Positions 19,586 to 28,352 of a stretch of 47,992 nt of DNA are shown one piece after another. Position 1 is the first letter of the stretch, and each line of letters begins with the position of its first letter. The notes below the pieces were generated by a model, which worked only from the letters and a program-made list of their open reading frames with translations, made no database searches and was not told the origin of the DNA. The stretch is from positions 303,968 to 351,959 of the forward strand of contig NZ_RSED01000004.1 in the NCBI RefSeq assembly GCF_003933735.1, given 5' to 3'. Source of the DNA: Aquabacterium soli (lineage in GTDB: Bacteria > Pseudomonadota > Gammaproteobacteria > Burkholderiales > Burkholderiaceae_C). A program made the position numbers and the translations under genes.

Positions 19586-19756
19586 GGGACTCCCCGGGGG
19601 CGCGGACGACAATGAACCGTCCCCTGGATGCCGAGGACTGGCAGCGCACCCGGCCCGACCAGCAGATCAGGGTGCACAGCTGCAGTTGTAACGCGAACCG
19701 GCCTGGATTGCCAACTCTCAGCCGTGAGCCCCCGCCTCACCACCGAGGCCGTGACT

Positions 19757-21268
19757 TCACTGGTAAGAAGCGGCCACCACCCGGCGGCCATAGCCAGGCA
19801 CCAGGTTCGAGGTCAGCTCCCAGAAGGCGGCCCAGCCGCCATCGCCCAGCGGCATCAGCCGCTGCATGGAGGCCAGTTCGATGCCCAGGCTGTCCCTTGC
19901 GAGATTGGCGTCGTTCTGCAGGCTTGCCGCCGTCCACTGGCCCCTCACACGCGTTGCAAACCGCACCGTGTAACGACCGTTGGCGGCGCTGGCGAAGTTC
20001 AGCACCCCGGGCTCACCCCGCGAGTTGAAAGCCACGCTCAGCCGTGCCGAGGCGCCGCCATCTGCCGCATCGAAGCGTTCGGGCGTGCTCCACGCCTGCG
20101 TGACGGCGTCGAGCACCACCGCATGGGGCGTGGCCTCCTGGGCGGTGAAGGCCTGGCGGTAGGCCACCACGGCCGCGCCATCGGTGTGAATCCTGGCCTG
20201 CACGGACAAGAAGCGTCCCCCCGTGGCCAGCGTCGCCACCGCACTAGGCGCCGACCAGCCCCCGTCTGCACGGCGTGACGCTGCATACAACGTTCGGTTG
20301 GCCAGACCTCCACTCCAGACTGCCATGGCGCGCCCGCCCGGCTCCACGGCCAGATCGGCGACCTGACCGCCCACCACCTGCGCGGTGTCGGTGTTGATGC
20401 ACTCGGTCGATGCCCAGGCAGAAGCCTGCAGGCGTCGCACCCCCACGCAGGGGCTGGCCGTGCCGATGTTCTGCAGGGCCAGCGTCGTGAGCACCCCGGT
20501 ACTTTCGGCCGCGGCCCATCGCGCCGGCCCGGCCGTGCCATGCACCGCTTCGTCGAGCCGGATGGGGGCGCCCAGGCCGACAAGCGCATCGACCGTGCGC
20601 ACGTACTGAGCACCACCATGCCGATAGAACAGCCAGCCTCGCCCATCGGGCCCGGCCACCACCTGCTGCACATCCATCGACATGCCGCTGACCTGTCCAT
20701 CGTCGACGGCGTTGACGCCATTGAAATGCATCGCGCGTACCACGGCCACCGAGCCAGTGGTTTCAGACCAGTAGATCCGGGCTAGGCCACTGGCATCCAC
20801 CACGGCGTGAACCAAGGGATCGGCATTCGAGGACAGGGGCCAGTACGTTGAAGACACACCGCCCGGCCCCTTGAATTGGGCCCATATCTGTTTTTCGTCA
20901 CGGCCGACAAACACGGTCCAGTCGCCTGAACGCGCCATCAAGCCGTTGTCTCCGAAGACTAGGCCGTGCACCTCGGTTGCACGCGGTGTCGCGCCCGCCT
21001 GCCAGACACCGCTGTTGTAACGCGCCTGGTACACGTCCACGTCCCCGTTGTCCGTCTGGAACGCGAGCCAGTCCACCTCGGGCACATCTCCCACCAGCGC
21101 ATAGCCACCACCGGGCACCACGGCGATCGCGCGGTCGGCCAGTTCCGTTCCCTGCCATCGCTTGTAGACAAGGTTGATGGTGGTGTGGTCACCGCCCCCG
21201 CCACAGCCCCCCACGGCCAACACCCCACCCAGGCACAGCGCCTTCAACCACCTGCGGACCCGCGCCAT
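19757..21268 (-). CDS. Hypothetical lipoprotein, possible beta-propeller
   Basis: 503 residues, not recognised as a named family. The N-terminus MARVRRWLKALCLGGVLAVG followed by GCGGGGD is a lipobox-type signal; Cys near residue 22 would be lipidated after LspA cleavage. The body repeats short Trp/Gly-rich blade-like units (DGGWSAPSAVATLATGGRFL; SGDWTVFVGRDEKQIWAQF; RGWLFYRHGG), suggesting a propeller. Asp is not found right after the Cys (Gly instead), so outer-membrane transport by Lol is expected. GAGG lies 6 bases before ATG at 21268. A TACAAT -10 and a 15-base palindrome lie upstream. Confidence 0.75.
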   Translation of the reverse strand: MARVRRWLKALCLGGVLAVGGCGGGGDHTTINLVYKRWQGTELADRAIAVVPGGGYALVGDVPEVDWLAFQTDNGDVDVYQARYNSGVWQAGATPRATEVHGLVFGDNGLMARSGDWTVFVGRDEKQIWAQFKGPGGVSSTYWPLSSNADPLVHAVVDASGLARIYWSETTGSVAVVRAMHFNGVNAVDDGQVSGMSMDVQQVVAGPDGRGWLFYRHGGAQYVRTVDALVGLGAPIRLDEAVHGTAGPARWAAAESTGVLTTLALQNIGTASPCVGVRRLQASAWASTECINTDTAQVVGGQVADLAVEPGGRAMAVWSGGLANRTLYAASRRADGGWSAPSAVATLATGGRFLSVQARIHTDGAAVVAYRQAFTAQEATPHAVVLDAVTQAWSTPERFDAADGGASARLSVAFNSRGEPGVLNFASAANGRYTVRFATRVRGQWTAASLQNDANLARDSLGIELASMQRLMPLGDGGWAAFWELTSNLVPGYGRRVVAASYQ

Positions 21269-21320
21269 GCTCACCTCTCTGCGATATGCCGTGACAACCC
21301 AGGCCTTGGCCCGTCCGGAA

Positions 21321-21346
21321 ATTGTAGAGAGCAGGCAATTTGCCTG
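21321..21346 (-). promoter_or_regulatory. Palindrome and -10 element upstream of the lipoprotein gene
   Basis: CAGGCAA, T, TTGCCTG (21332-21346) is a perfect 15-base palindrome. On the minus strand TACAAT (21326-21321), a five-of-six match to the -10 consensus, lies five bases downstream, 53 bases before the ATG. No good -35 is seen at normal spacing, so the palindrome may be an activator or repressor site occupying that place. Confidence 0.45.
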
Positions 21347-21356
21347 AGGGACCGTG

Positions 21357-21374
21357 CACGGGGGTGCCCCCGTG
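21357..21374 (-). terminator. GC-rich hairpin between SMR and lipoprotein genes
   Basis: CACGGGGG and CCCCCGTG flank TG, just past the stop of the SMR gene (21396). Possible terminator; no U-run follows. Confidence 0.45.
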
Positions 21375-21395
21375 ATCGGGGGGCGGGTTTGATGC

Positions 21396-21737
21396 TCAGT
21401 GACTCACGGATCTCGAGAAGACATTGATCACGACCACCCCCGCAATGATCAAGCCCATGCCTGCCAGTGCCGGAACGTCCAGGCGTTGACCGAACCACAA
21501 CCAGCTGACCAGCGAAATCAGCACGATGCCCACGCCCGACCAGATTGCATAGGCGATGCCGGTGGGCATGGTGCGCAGGGTGAGCGACAGAAACGCAAAG
21601 GACACCACATAGAACACGACCGTGAATACACTGGGCCACAGGCGGGTGAAGGTGTCCGATTGCTTGAGAAGGCTGGTGGCGATCACCTCGCAGAGGATCG
21701 CAAGTGCCAAGGACAGATAGGCAGGAATGGACGGCAT
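21396..21737 (-). CDS. SMR-family multidrug / quaternary ammonium exporter
   Basis: Small inner-membrane antiporter, 113 residues and four helices, the size of EmrE. The essential membrane Glu is in ILCEVIATSLLKQSD. Helix 3 shows GIAYAIWSGVGIVLIS, the Gly/Trp-rich family signature. It acts as a dimer exchanging protons for lipophilic cations or guanidinium. EmrE/QacE and SugE-Gdx branches cannot be told apart with certainty, though IAYAIWSGVG fits the EmrE/QacE side. Monocistronic on the minus strand, 48 bases after the DUF1810 gene. Confidence 0.93.
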   Translation of the reverse strand: MPSIPAYLSLALAILCEVIATSLLKQSDTFTRLWPSVFTVVFYVVSFAFLSLTLRTMPTGIAYAIWSGVGIVLISLVSWLWFGQRLDVPALAGMGLIIAGVVVINVFSRSVSH

Positions 21738-21785
21738 GCCGACAGTCTAGCCACCCGAACGGCGTCGGGTGGGCGATGCAGGATC

Positions 21786-22286
21786 TCAGCCCGCCCCGCG
21801 TTGCTTCGTCAGCAACTGCAGTGTCATGTCATCACGCACATCGCTGTAGAAGCGCCGCAGCACCTCGGCAAACACCGTGGGCGCGGGACTGCCTGCGTCG
21901 GCCAGCTCGAACAAGGTCATGCTCGAACGCAACTTGAGGTCATCGGGCGATCCCAGAATGTCGTGCGCCGATTGGTCATCGTGCAGCAGGAGCAAGCTGG
22001 TGGCCGCGTCGCGCAGGCGGGCACCAAGCACCGGGTGCTGGAGATAGGCGCGGGCCTCCGACAGATCGGCAATGCCATAGCGGCGCGCCATGTCGCTTCG
22101 GCCCAGCCCGCGCAACTGCGGGAACACGAACCACATCCAGTGGCCGCGTTTGTGGCCCGCTCGCAGTTCGGCCAGGGCCGCGTCGATCACAGGGGCCTGG
22201 GCATCGATGAAACGCTGCAATCCCTGGTTGCCGACCATGTCATCGGCGCCTGGCAATCGATCAGCCGTGGCAAAGGTGTCGGTCAT
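21786..22286 (-). CDS. DUF1810 family protein
   Basis: 166 residues, cytosolic. It matches the DUF1810 pattern: an N-terminal LQRFIDAQAPVIDAALAELR, the signature GHKRGHWMWFVFPQLRGLGR, then AYLQHPVLGARLRDAATSLL and a C-terminal helical part. Structures of this family are mainly helical and the function is not established. ATG at 22286 is chosen because the upstream frame to 22631 is antisense of the next gene. It is divergent from the ybhP-like gene across 184 bases. Confidence 0.85.
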   Translation of the reverse strand: MTDTFATADRLPGADDMVGNQGLQRFIDAQAPVIDAALAELRAGHKRGHWMWFVFPQLRGLGRSDMARRYGIADLSEARAYLQHPVLGARLRDAATSLLLLHDDQSAHDILGSPDDLKLRSSMTLFELADAGSPAPTVFAEVLRRFYSDVRDDMTLQLLTKQRGAG

Positions 22287-22470
22287 GTTGGCGCTCCCAG
22301 AAAAAGCGAATGGTCGAAGATTGCACCGGCAAAGCGCATGCCTGTCCGATTTCAAGGCATTTCTCGTGCTCAGCACCCACCTGGCAAGGCAAGTGCCGAC
22401 AGCGCGTGGGGGCCACCTGACACGCCCTTTCCGCCTCGCCCATACGGCACACCGATTGCCGATCTGAGGT

Positions 22471-23211
22471 ATGAACCTCAAAATTCTGACCATCAACCTG
22501 CACAAGGGTTTCGGCGTGTTCAACCGCCGGTTCGTCCTGCCGGAGTTGCGCGAGGCTGTGCGCAGCGTGTCCGCCGACGTCGTCTTCCTGCAGGAGGTGC
22601 TGGGTGAGCATGAACTCCATGCGGCGCGCATTCCAAACTGGCCACAGACACCCCACTACGAGTTCCTGGCCGACACGCTGTGGAACGATTTCGCCTACGG
22701 CCGCAACGCGGTCTATCCCCAAGGCCACCACGGCAATGCCCTGCTGTCGAAATTCATCATCTCGCAGCATCACAACCATGATGTCTCCACCGCTGGCCCC
22801 GAAGAAAAGCGCGGCCTGCTGCACTGCGTGCTGAGTCTGCCGGGTGGGCGGGCACTGCACGCCATCTGCGTGCACCTGGGCCTGCGTGCGGCGCAGCGGC
22901 GCCAGCAGGTGGACGGCCTGTGCCGCCTCGTCAATGGCTTGCCGCCGCAGGATCCGGTCGTGGTGGCCGGAGATTTCAACGACTGGGAACAACGCGCACA
23001 CCGCCAGCTCAGCGGGTGTGCCGGCCTGCGCGAGGTCTTCGTTCAAGCCCATGGCCGCGCCGCACGCACCTTTCCCGCACGCTGGCCCCTGCTGCGGCTG
23101 GACCGCATCTACGTGCGGGGCGCGCGCGTCCACCATCCCGTGGTGCTGCCGCGCACGCCCTGGGCCCATCTTTCTGACCACGCCCCCTTGGCCGCGGAGG
23201 TATCGCTGTGA
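22471..23211 (+). CDS. ybhP: Endonuclease/exonuclease/phosphatase family protein (YbhP-like)
   Basis: 246 residues with the EEP metal-dependent phosphoesterase fold: [15 protein letters not shown] at the start, a metal Glu in [29 protein letters not shown] with catalytic Asp/Asn, and [11 protein letters not shown] with the terminal His. No signal peptide. Its stop overlaps the GTG start of clsB (GTGA), and the trio order matches E. coli ybhP-clsB-ybhN. The substrate is unknown; a role in phospholipid or phosphoester handling next to cardiolipin synthase is inference. Confidence 0.88.
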   Translation: MNLKILTINLHKGFGVFNRRFVLPELREAVRSVSADVVFLQEVLGEHELHAARIPNWPQTPHYEFLADTLWNDFAYGRNAVYPQGHHGNALLSKFIISQHHNHDVSTAGPEEKRGLLHCVLSLPGGRALHAICVHLGLRAAQRRQQVDGLCRLVNGLPPQDPVVVAGDFNDWEQRAHRQLSGCAGLREVFVQAHGRAARTFPARWPLLRLDRIYVRGARVHHPVVLPRTPWAHLSDHAPLAAEVSL

Positions 23212-24572
23212 ACACTACACCACCAACCAAAGACGCTTCTGCGCCACGAAAAACCCCCGCGGTACGCGGCAACCACCTGGCACGCCGTCTGGACGAGGGC
23301 TGGACCAGCGGCAACCAGTTGCGCCTGCTGGAGAACGGTGAAGAATTCTTCCCCGCTGTGTTCGCCGCCATCGAAAGCGCCAGGCATGAGGTGTTGATCG
23401 AGACCTTCATCCTCTTTGAGGACAAGGTAGGGCTGGCCTTGCACGACGTGCTGCTGCGCGCCGCGCAGCGCGGTGTCCGCGTCGATGTGACCGTGGATGG
23501 TTTCGGTTCACCGACCTTGTCGGCTCAGTTCGTGAACACGCTGACCGAAGCCGGCGCCCGCCTGCACGTCTTCGACCCCCCGCCCAAGCTGTCACGCCGC
23601 CTCAAGCTGTTCCGCCGTCTGCACCGCAAGATCGTGGTGGTCGATGGCGAGGTCGGTTTCATCGGCGGCATCAATTACTCGGCCGATCACCTCGCGGACT
23701 TCGGTGCCGAGGCCAAGCAGGATTATTCGGTGGAAGCCCGCGGCCCCATTGTCGAACAGTTGCGCCTGGAGGCCCAACGCACCATCGCCCAGGCCGCCAA
23801 GGAGCAGTGGCCTGACAAGCCGCTGCAGGCTCTGGCCCCCAGGCCTTGCGACAGCGCAGGCCACGCACAGGCCCGGCTGGTGACGCGAGACAATCAGAAG
23901 CACCGCGACGACATCGAACGCCACTACCGCATGGCACTGCAGAGCGCCCAGCGCGAGGTGATCATCGCCAACGCGTATTTCTTCCCGGGCTATCGCCTGC
24001 TCAAAAGCCTCCAGCGTGCTGCCCAACGCGGTGTGCGCGTGCACCTGATCCTGCAAGGACAGCCTGACGTGGCCGCAGCCACCTGGGCAGCCCGCATGGT
24101 CTATGGCCGCCTGATCGACGCGGGCGTGCAGATCCACGAGTACTGCGACCGGCCCATGCACGGCAAGGTGGCACTGGTAGACGACGAATGGTCGACCATC
24201 GGCTCCAGCAACCTGGATCCGCTGAGTCTGTCGCTGAACCTCGAAGCCAACCTGGTGATCCGTGACCAGCACTTCAATGCCCAGTTGCGCGACAAGCTGA
24301 TGCCGCTGCTGCACAACAGCTGTGTGCACGTGAGCAAAGAGCACACGGTGGCGCAGCGCTGGTGGTGGCGTCTGGGCGTGGGCGCCCTGGTCTTTCACAT
24401 CGTGCGGCACTTTCCACGCTGGATGGCTCAGCTACCCGCTCACCGCCCATCGGTGGTGCCCGCAGCAGAAACAGCAGTGATCACCAGCGCGCCTGCGGAT
24501 GCGGACGCGCGCGCCTGGTCATGGCGGCGCTTGGCGCCCACTCGCCTGGCCTCGCGTGGAGCAGCGCAATGA
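23208..24572 (+). CDS. clsB: Cardiolipin synthase ClsB
   Basis: Phospholipase D superfamily enzyme making cardiolipin from phosphatidylglycerol and a second phospholipid. It has 454 residues. Two HKD motifs are complete: [18 protein letters not shown] (His139, Lys141, Asp146) and [18 protein letters not shown] (His318, Lys320, Asp325). Unlike ClsA it has no N-terminal membrane pair, as in ClsB; a hydrophobic stretch near the C-terminus ([15 protein letters not shown]) may anchor it. GTG start overlaps ybhP and the stop overlaps ybhN (ATGA), so the three should be co-translated. The Pro/Ala-rich tail of about 45 residues is extra. Confidence 0.95.
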   Translation: MNTTPPTKDASAPRKTPAVRGNHLARRLDEGWTSGNQLRLLENGEEFFPAVFAAIESARHEVLIETFILFEDKVGLALHDVLLRAAQRGVRVDVTVDGFGSPTLSAQFVNTLTEAGARLHVFDPPPKLSRRLKLFRRLHRKIVVVDGEVGFIGGINYSADHLADFGAEAKQDYSVEARGPIVEQLRLEAQRTIAQAAKEQWPDKPLQALAPRPCDSAGHAQARLVTRDNQKHRDDIERHYRMALQSAQREVIIANAYFFPGYRLLKSLQRAAQRGVRVHLILQGQPDVAAATWAARMVYGRLIDAGVQIHEYCDRPMHGKVALVDDEWSTIGSSNLDPLSLSLNLEANLVIRDQHFNAQLRDKLMPLLHNSCVHVSKEHTVAQRWWWRLGVGALVFHIVRHFPRWMAQLPAHRPSVVPAAETAVITSAPADADARAWSWRRLAPTRLASRGAAQ

Positions 24573-25630
24573 TGGCCCGCCCTCTGCCCAGTGCCGCGGC
24601 CGCTCCACACGCGGTGCCAGCACACCGACCCGACCCGGTGCCTGCAGATGGTCTGGACGACGATGGAGCGTCCGAGGATCAACAGGACAGCACTCCCGCC
24701 AAACGGTGGACCCGATGGCTGGGCATCGTCTTCGCCCTCGCGGTGGTGGGGCTGCTGGCATGGGCCGCACGCCGCGTGGACTGGCAAGCCGTGCTGGTGG
24801 CCTTGCGCTCCATGCCCCTGGACGTCGTGGCCGCCGCAGCAGGCTTCTCAGCCCTGAGCTACCTGCTGTATGCCAGCTACGACCTGATCGGCCGTGCCTG
24901 GATCGGTCACAAGCTCGCCTGGTGGCGCGTGTTGAGCGTCACCGCCGTGAGCTACGCCTTCAACCTCAACCTGGGCATGTTGGTCGGCGGCCTGGGCATC
25001 CGCTACCGGCTGTACGCGCGCCTGGGTCTGCGGGGTGGACAGATCGGCCGCGTGCTGACCATGAGCATCTTCACCAACTGGCTGGGCTATGGCGTGCTGG
25101 CGGGCGGGGTGTTCCTGTTCCGCCTGCTGCCTGTGCCGGCCGACTGGCATGTGAGCGGTCTGGCCCTTCAAGGCCTCGGTGCCGCCTTGTGGCTGCTGGT
25201 GGCGGGGTATCTGGCACTGTGCGGTTGGTCCACACGCCGCAGCTTCACGGTCCGGGGCCACAAGGTGCACCTGCCCAGCCTGGGCATGGCCGGCGTGCAA
25301 CTGGCGCTGTCGTGCGCCAACTGGCTGGCCATCTCGGTCGTGCTCTACCTGCTGTTCCGTGGGGCCGTGCCCTATGGCGTGGTGCTGGGCACCTCGCTGG
25401 TGGCGGCGGTGGCCGGGGTGGTGGCCCGCTTGCCCGCCGGCTTGGGGGTGGTGGAGGCGGTCTTCGTCACGGTGCTGGCCTCACGCCTGCCGGAGGCGAC
25501 GGTGCTGGCCGCCGTTCTGGTGTACCGGGCTCTGTATTACCTCCTGCCCTTGCTGCTGGCCACGGGCGGCTACCTGCTGATCGAGGCCAAGGCACCACGC
25601 ACACCAGCACAAGCGCGGCCGGCCGGTTGA
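24569..25630 (+). CDS. ybhN: YbhN-like membrane protein (LPG synthase TM / flippase-like)
   Basis: 353 residues with eight or so hydrophobic segments and the LPG_synthase_TM (UPF0104) pattern: SYAFNLNLGMLVGGLGIRYR early on, and the late PAGLGVVEAVFVTVLASRLP, then YRALYYLLPLL. The N-terminal 45 residues are Pro/Ala/Asp-rich and probably cytosolic. ATG at 24569 overlaps the clsB stop. E. coli YbhN sits in the same trio; the family includes MprF membrane domains that flip lipids, so a lipid transport role near ClsB is plausible but unproven. Confidence 0.88.
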   Translation: MMARPLPSAAAAPHAVPAHRPDPVPADGLDDDGASEDQQDSTPAKRWTRWLGIVFALAVVGLLAWAARRVDWQAVLVALRSMPLDVVAAAAGFSALSYLLYASYDLIGRAWIGHKLAWWRVLSVTAVSYAFNLNLGMLVGGLGIRYRLYARLGLRGGQIGRVLTMSIFTNWLGYGVLAGGVFLFRLLPVPADWHVSGLALQGLGAALWLLVAGYLALCGWSTRRSFTVRGHKVHLPSLGMAGVQLALSCANWLAISVVLYLLFRGAVPYGVVLGTSLVAAVAGVVARLPAGLGVVEAVFVTVLASRLPEATVLAAVLVYRALYYLLPLLLATGGYLLIEAKAPRTPAQARPAG

Positions 25631-25736
25631 GACATTCCTCACGCAAAGTCGCCTGAAGCGAATTTTTAAGCCGACTGACCACCTCTGAACGCCTCCCAAC
25701 CCTACATCGCACACGGAGACAACCGATACTGAGTCG

Positions 25737-27050
25737 GTGGAATCTCCAACGTCCAAGCCCTTTGCTGCGCCCCTCACCACGCCGTCCGCGCCGATGTCGG
25801 ACGGCGATTCCGTGTTCTGGGGGACGGGCGAGGCAGAGGATCCTTTCAAAGCCTCGCTGGACAAGACACTGGCGCAGGGCCACGCCTGGCTGAGCTTCCC
25901 GCCTGCCCTGGAAGCGGCCTACCAGCGCGACAAGGCGCCCGAACGACGTCGCACCCTGGAGCGAGGCGGCCTCTGGCTGCTGGTGCTGTTCAACCTCATG
26001 CTGGTGACGGACTGGATGATCGTGCCGGACCAGTTCGCCCTGGCCGTGGGGCTGCGCGTGTTCTTCTTCTCCACCATCAACGGGGTCGGCCTGCTGCTGA
26101 CCGATCGGTTCACCCCCCGCAGCAGAGAATGGACCGTGGTTGGCATGAGCGTGCTGGCCGCCATCATCACTGCCGTGCTCTGCCTGCAGAGCCATGACCG
26201 GCTGGCCGCCCCCTACCTCGTCGCGCTGGTCATGGTGGTGCTGTTCAATGGCAGCGTGATCCGCACGCCCTTCTGGAAAGCCCTGCTGATCGACGCCATG
26301 GTGCTGGGCATTTTTGTGGTCAGCCTCATGCTGATGCCACAACCCGACTGGCACATCATGTCGGCGCTGATGCTGGTGCTGGTGTCAACAGCCGTGTTCA
26401 CGCTCTACAGCAGCTACTGGCTAGAGCATGAAGACCGCACCAACTGGTTGATGCAAGGCCAGGAGCACCACCTGCTGGAGGCGCTGGGCAAGGCCAATCG
26501 CCGGCTTGAGCGCATGTCGCGCTTCGACGCGCTGACCGATCTGGCCAACCGCCGCCACTTCGACGAGTTCCTGGCACAGCTGTGGCAGCGTGCACGACGA
26601 GGCGGCCAGGCGATCGCGCTCCTGATGATGGATGTGGACCACTTCAAGGCCTACAACGACCACTATGGCCACCCCCGGGGAGACACCTGCCTGCAGCAGA
26701 TCGCCGCCTTGCTGAAAAGGCAACTGAGGCGCCCAGGGGATCTGGTGGCCCGTTTCGGTGGTGAGGAGTTCGTCGCGGTGCTGCACGACACGGCCCTGCC
26801 TCAGGCCGTGGCCGCCGCAGAGCGCGTCCGCGCGGGCGTTCAACAACTGGGCTTGCCCCATGCAGCCTCATCCACGGCGGCACAGGTCACCATCAGCATC
26901 GGGGTGGCATCCTTCCAGCCACAGACATGCGATGAGGGGCCTCCCGCACTGATTGCTGCGTCGGATGCGGCCCTCTACCAGGCCAAATCGCAAGGGCGCA
27001 ACCAGGTGGTGCCCTCGACGGCATGCCCTGCCGTGGCGGAGGCACCATGA
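25737..27050 (+). CDS. Membrane diguanylate cyclase (GGDEF), first of a pair
   Basis: 437 residues. A soluble N-terminal part is followed by about six membrane helices (LLVLFNLMLVTDWMIVPDQF onward), then a linking helix and a GGDEF domain starting at SRFDALTDLANRRHFDEFL. The active-site loop is GGEEF at 341-345 and the inhibitory I-site RPGD lies five residues before it, so the enzyme should make c-di-GMP and be product-inhibited. GTG at 25737 is the only early start; its ribosome site is weak. ATG of the next gene overlaps its stop. The sensor domain is not a named MASE type that I recognise. Confidence 0.92.
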   Translation: MESPTSKPFAAPLTTPSAPMSDGDSVFWGTGEAEDPFKASLDKTLAQGHAWLSFPPALEAAYQRDKAPERRRTLERGGLWLLVLFNLMLVTDWMIVPDQFALAVGLRVFFFSTINGVGLLLTDRFTPRSREWTVVGMSVLAAIITAVLCLQSHDRLAAPYLVALVMVVLFNGSVIRTPFWKALLIDAMVLGIFVVSLMLMPQPDWHIMSALMLVLVSTAVFTLYSSYWLEHEDRTNWLMQGQEHHLLEALGKANRRLERMSRFDALTDLANRRHFDEFLAQLWQRARRGGQAIALLMMDVDHFKAYNDHYGHPRGDTCLQQIAALLKRQLRRPGDLVARFGGEEFVAVLHDTALPQAVAAAERVRAGVQQLGLPHAASSTAAQVTISIGVASFQPQTCDEGPPALIAASDAALYQAKSQGRNQVVPSTACPAVAEAP

Positions 27051-28342
27051 CCACCGCGCGCCTGGACCTGCCCATGCCCGAGGCTCCCCAAAGCATTCCG
27101 TCACTGCCCGACCATGCCGATCCCCAGGAGCACCCCCAGGCCACCCTGGCCGGGCAGTTGCTGACCAGGGGCTTTCGCTGGATGAGGTTCACCCGGGGGC
27201 TGGAGAGCGAGTTCCAACAGCATGGCGCGCAGAAGCGTCTGCGCCACCTGCTGATCAGCGGGATGCTCTCCTTGCTCGTCTTCAATGGCTTCTTGCTGGC
27301 CGACTGGCTGGTGGCCCCCGACGTGTTGCAGCAAGCCGTGCAGGTGCGCCTGGGATTGTTCACCCCCATGGCCTTGCTGGTCCTGGGGTTCGGCGCGCTG
27401 TGGTCTGAATTGGTGCTGCGCCGGTTCCCGCAGGCCGTGATCGAGAGCATCGTGCTGGTCAGCAGCGTGAGTGCCGCGGCCAGCGTGGCCTACATCCTGT
27501 CCATCACCCAGAGTGTGGGCAGCGCCTACTACCACGTGGGCTTTCTGGTGGTGCTGGCCTACGGCAATGTGGTGCAACGCCTGCGCTTTTGGTATGCAGT
27601 GACCGCCTCCATCGCCATCATGGCCATGCACCTGTGGTGTGCCGTGATGATCCCCACGCCAGAACCCAGGCTGATGCCCGCCATCGCGGCCCTTTTGCTG
27701 TTCGCGGCCTTCTTCACCCTGATGGCCAACTACGCGCTGGAGCGTGATGAACGCCGACGCTTCCTGCTGTCGCTGCGGCGCCGGCACCTGCTCCAGCAAC
27801 TCGACAATGCCCACGAACAACTGCAGCGCATCTCTCGTGTGGACGGCCTGACAGGGGTCTTCAACCGGCACCATGTTCAGGAGTATTTGGAACAGGCGTG
27901 GCGCCGCTCGGCCCACCAGGGTGACGAATTCGCCGTGATCCTGCTCGATGTGGACCACTTCAAGAAATACAACGATTTTTATGGGCACCAGGCCGGAGAC
28001 ACCTGCCTGCAACAGGTGGCCCAGGCACTCAAGGACAGCCTTCGCCGCCCTGTCGACGTGGTCGCGCGCTTCGGGGGCGAGGAGTTCATCGCGGTGCTGC
28101 CGCAGGCAGACGCAGTCCAGGCCAGCCAGGCGGCCGAACGTGTGCGGCTGGCGATCGAGAACCTGCGCCTGCCCCATGGCGCGTCGGAGACATCGCCAGT
28201 GGTCACCGTGAGCGTGGGGGTGGCCAGTTGCATCGCCACACCCGCACGCGACAGCCGCACCGTGATCGAAGCGGCCGACCAGGCCCTCTACCGCGCCAAG
28301 CACGGTGGCCGCAACCGGATGGTGCTGCAGCGCCTGATCTAG
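27047..28342 (+). CDS. Membrane diguanylate cyclase (GGDEF), second of a pair
   Basis: 431 residues and the same plan as its neighbour: N-terminal soluble part, six helices beginning LLVFNGFLLADWLVAPDVLQ, a basic linker (ERDERRRFLLSLRRRHLLQQ), then GGDEF from SRVDGLTGVFNRHHVQEYLE. GGEEF is at 343-347 with I-site RPVD correctly spaced. GGAGG lies 6 bases before ATG, and the start overlaps the previous stop as ATGA. The shared sensor motif (FN-x-x-L-x-x-DW-x-x-x-PD) and domain plan indicate an old tandem duplication. The signal sensed is unknown. Confidence 0.93.
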   Translation: MTTARLDLPMPEAPQSIPSLPDHADPQEHPQATLAGQLLTRGFRWMRFTRGLESEFQQHGAQKRLRHLLISGMLSLLVFNGFLLADWLVAPDVLQQAVQVRLGLFTPMALLVLGFGALWSELVLRRFPQAVIESIVLVSSVSAAASVAYILSITQSVGSAYYHVGFLVVLAYGNVVQRLRFWYAVTASIAIMAMHLWCAVMIPTPEPRLMPAIAALLLFAAFFTLMANYALERDERRRFLLSLRRRHLLQQLDNAHEQLQRISRVDGLTGVFNRHHVQEYLEQAWRRSAHQGDEFAVILLDVDHFKKYNDFYGHQAGDTCLQQVAQALKDSLRRPVDVVARFGGEEFIAVLPQADAVQASQAAERVRLAIENLRLPHGASETSPVVTVSVGVASCIATPARDSRTVIEAADQALYRAKHGGRNRMVLQRLI

Positions 28343-28352
28343 CTTGCATCAC

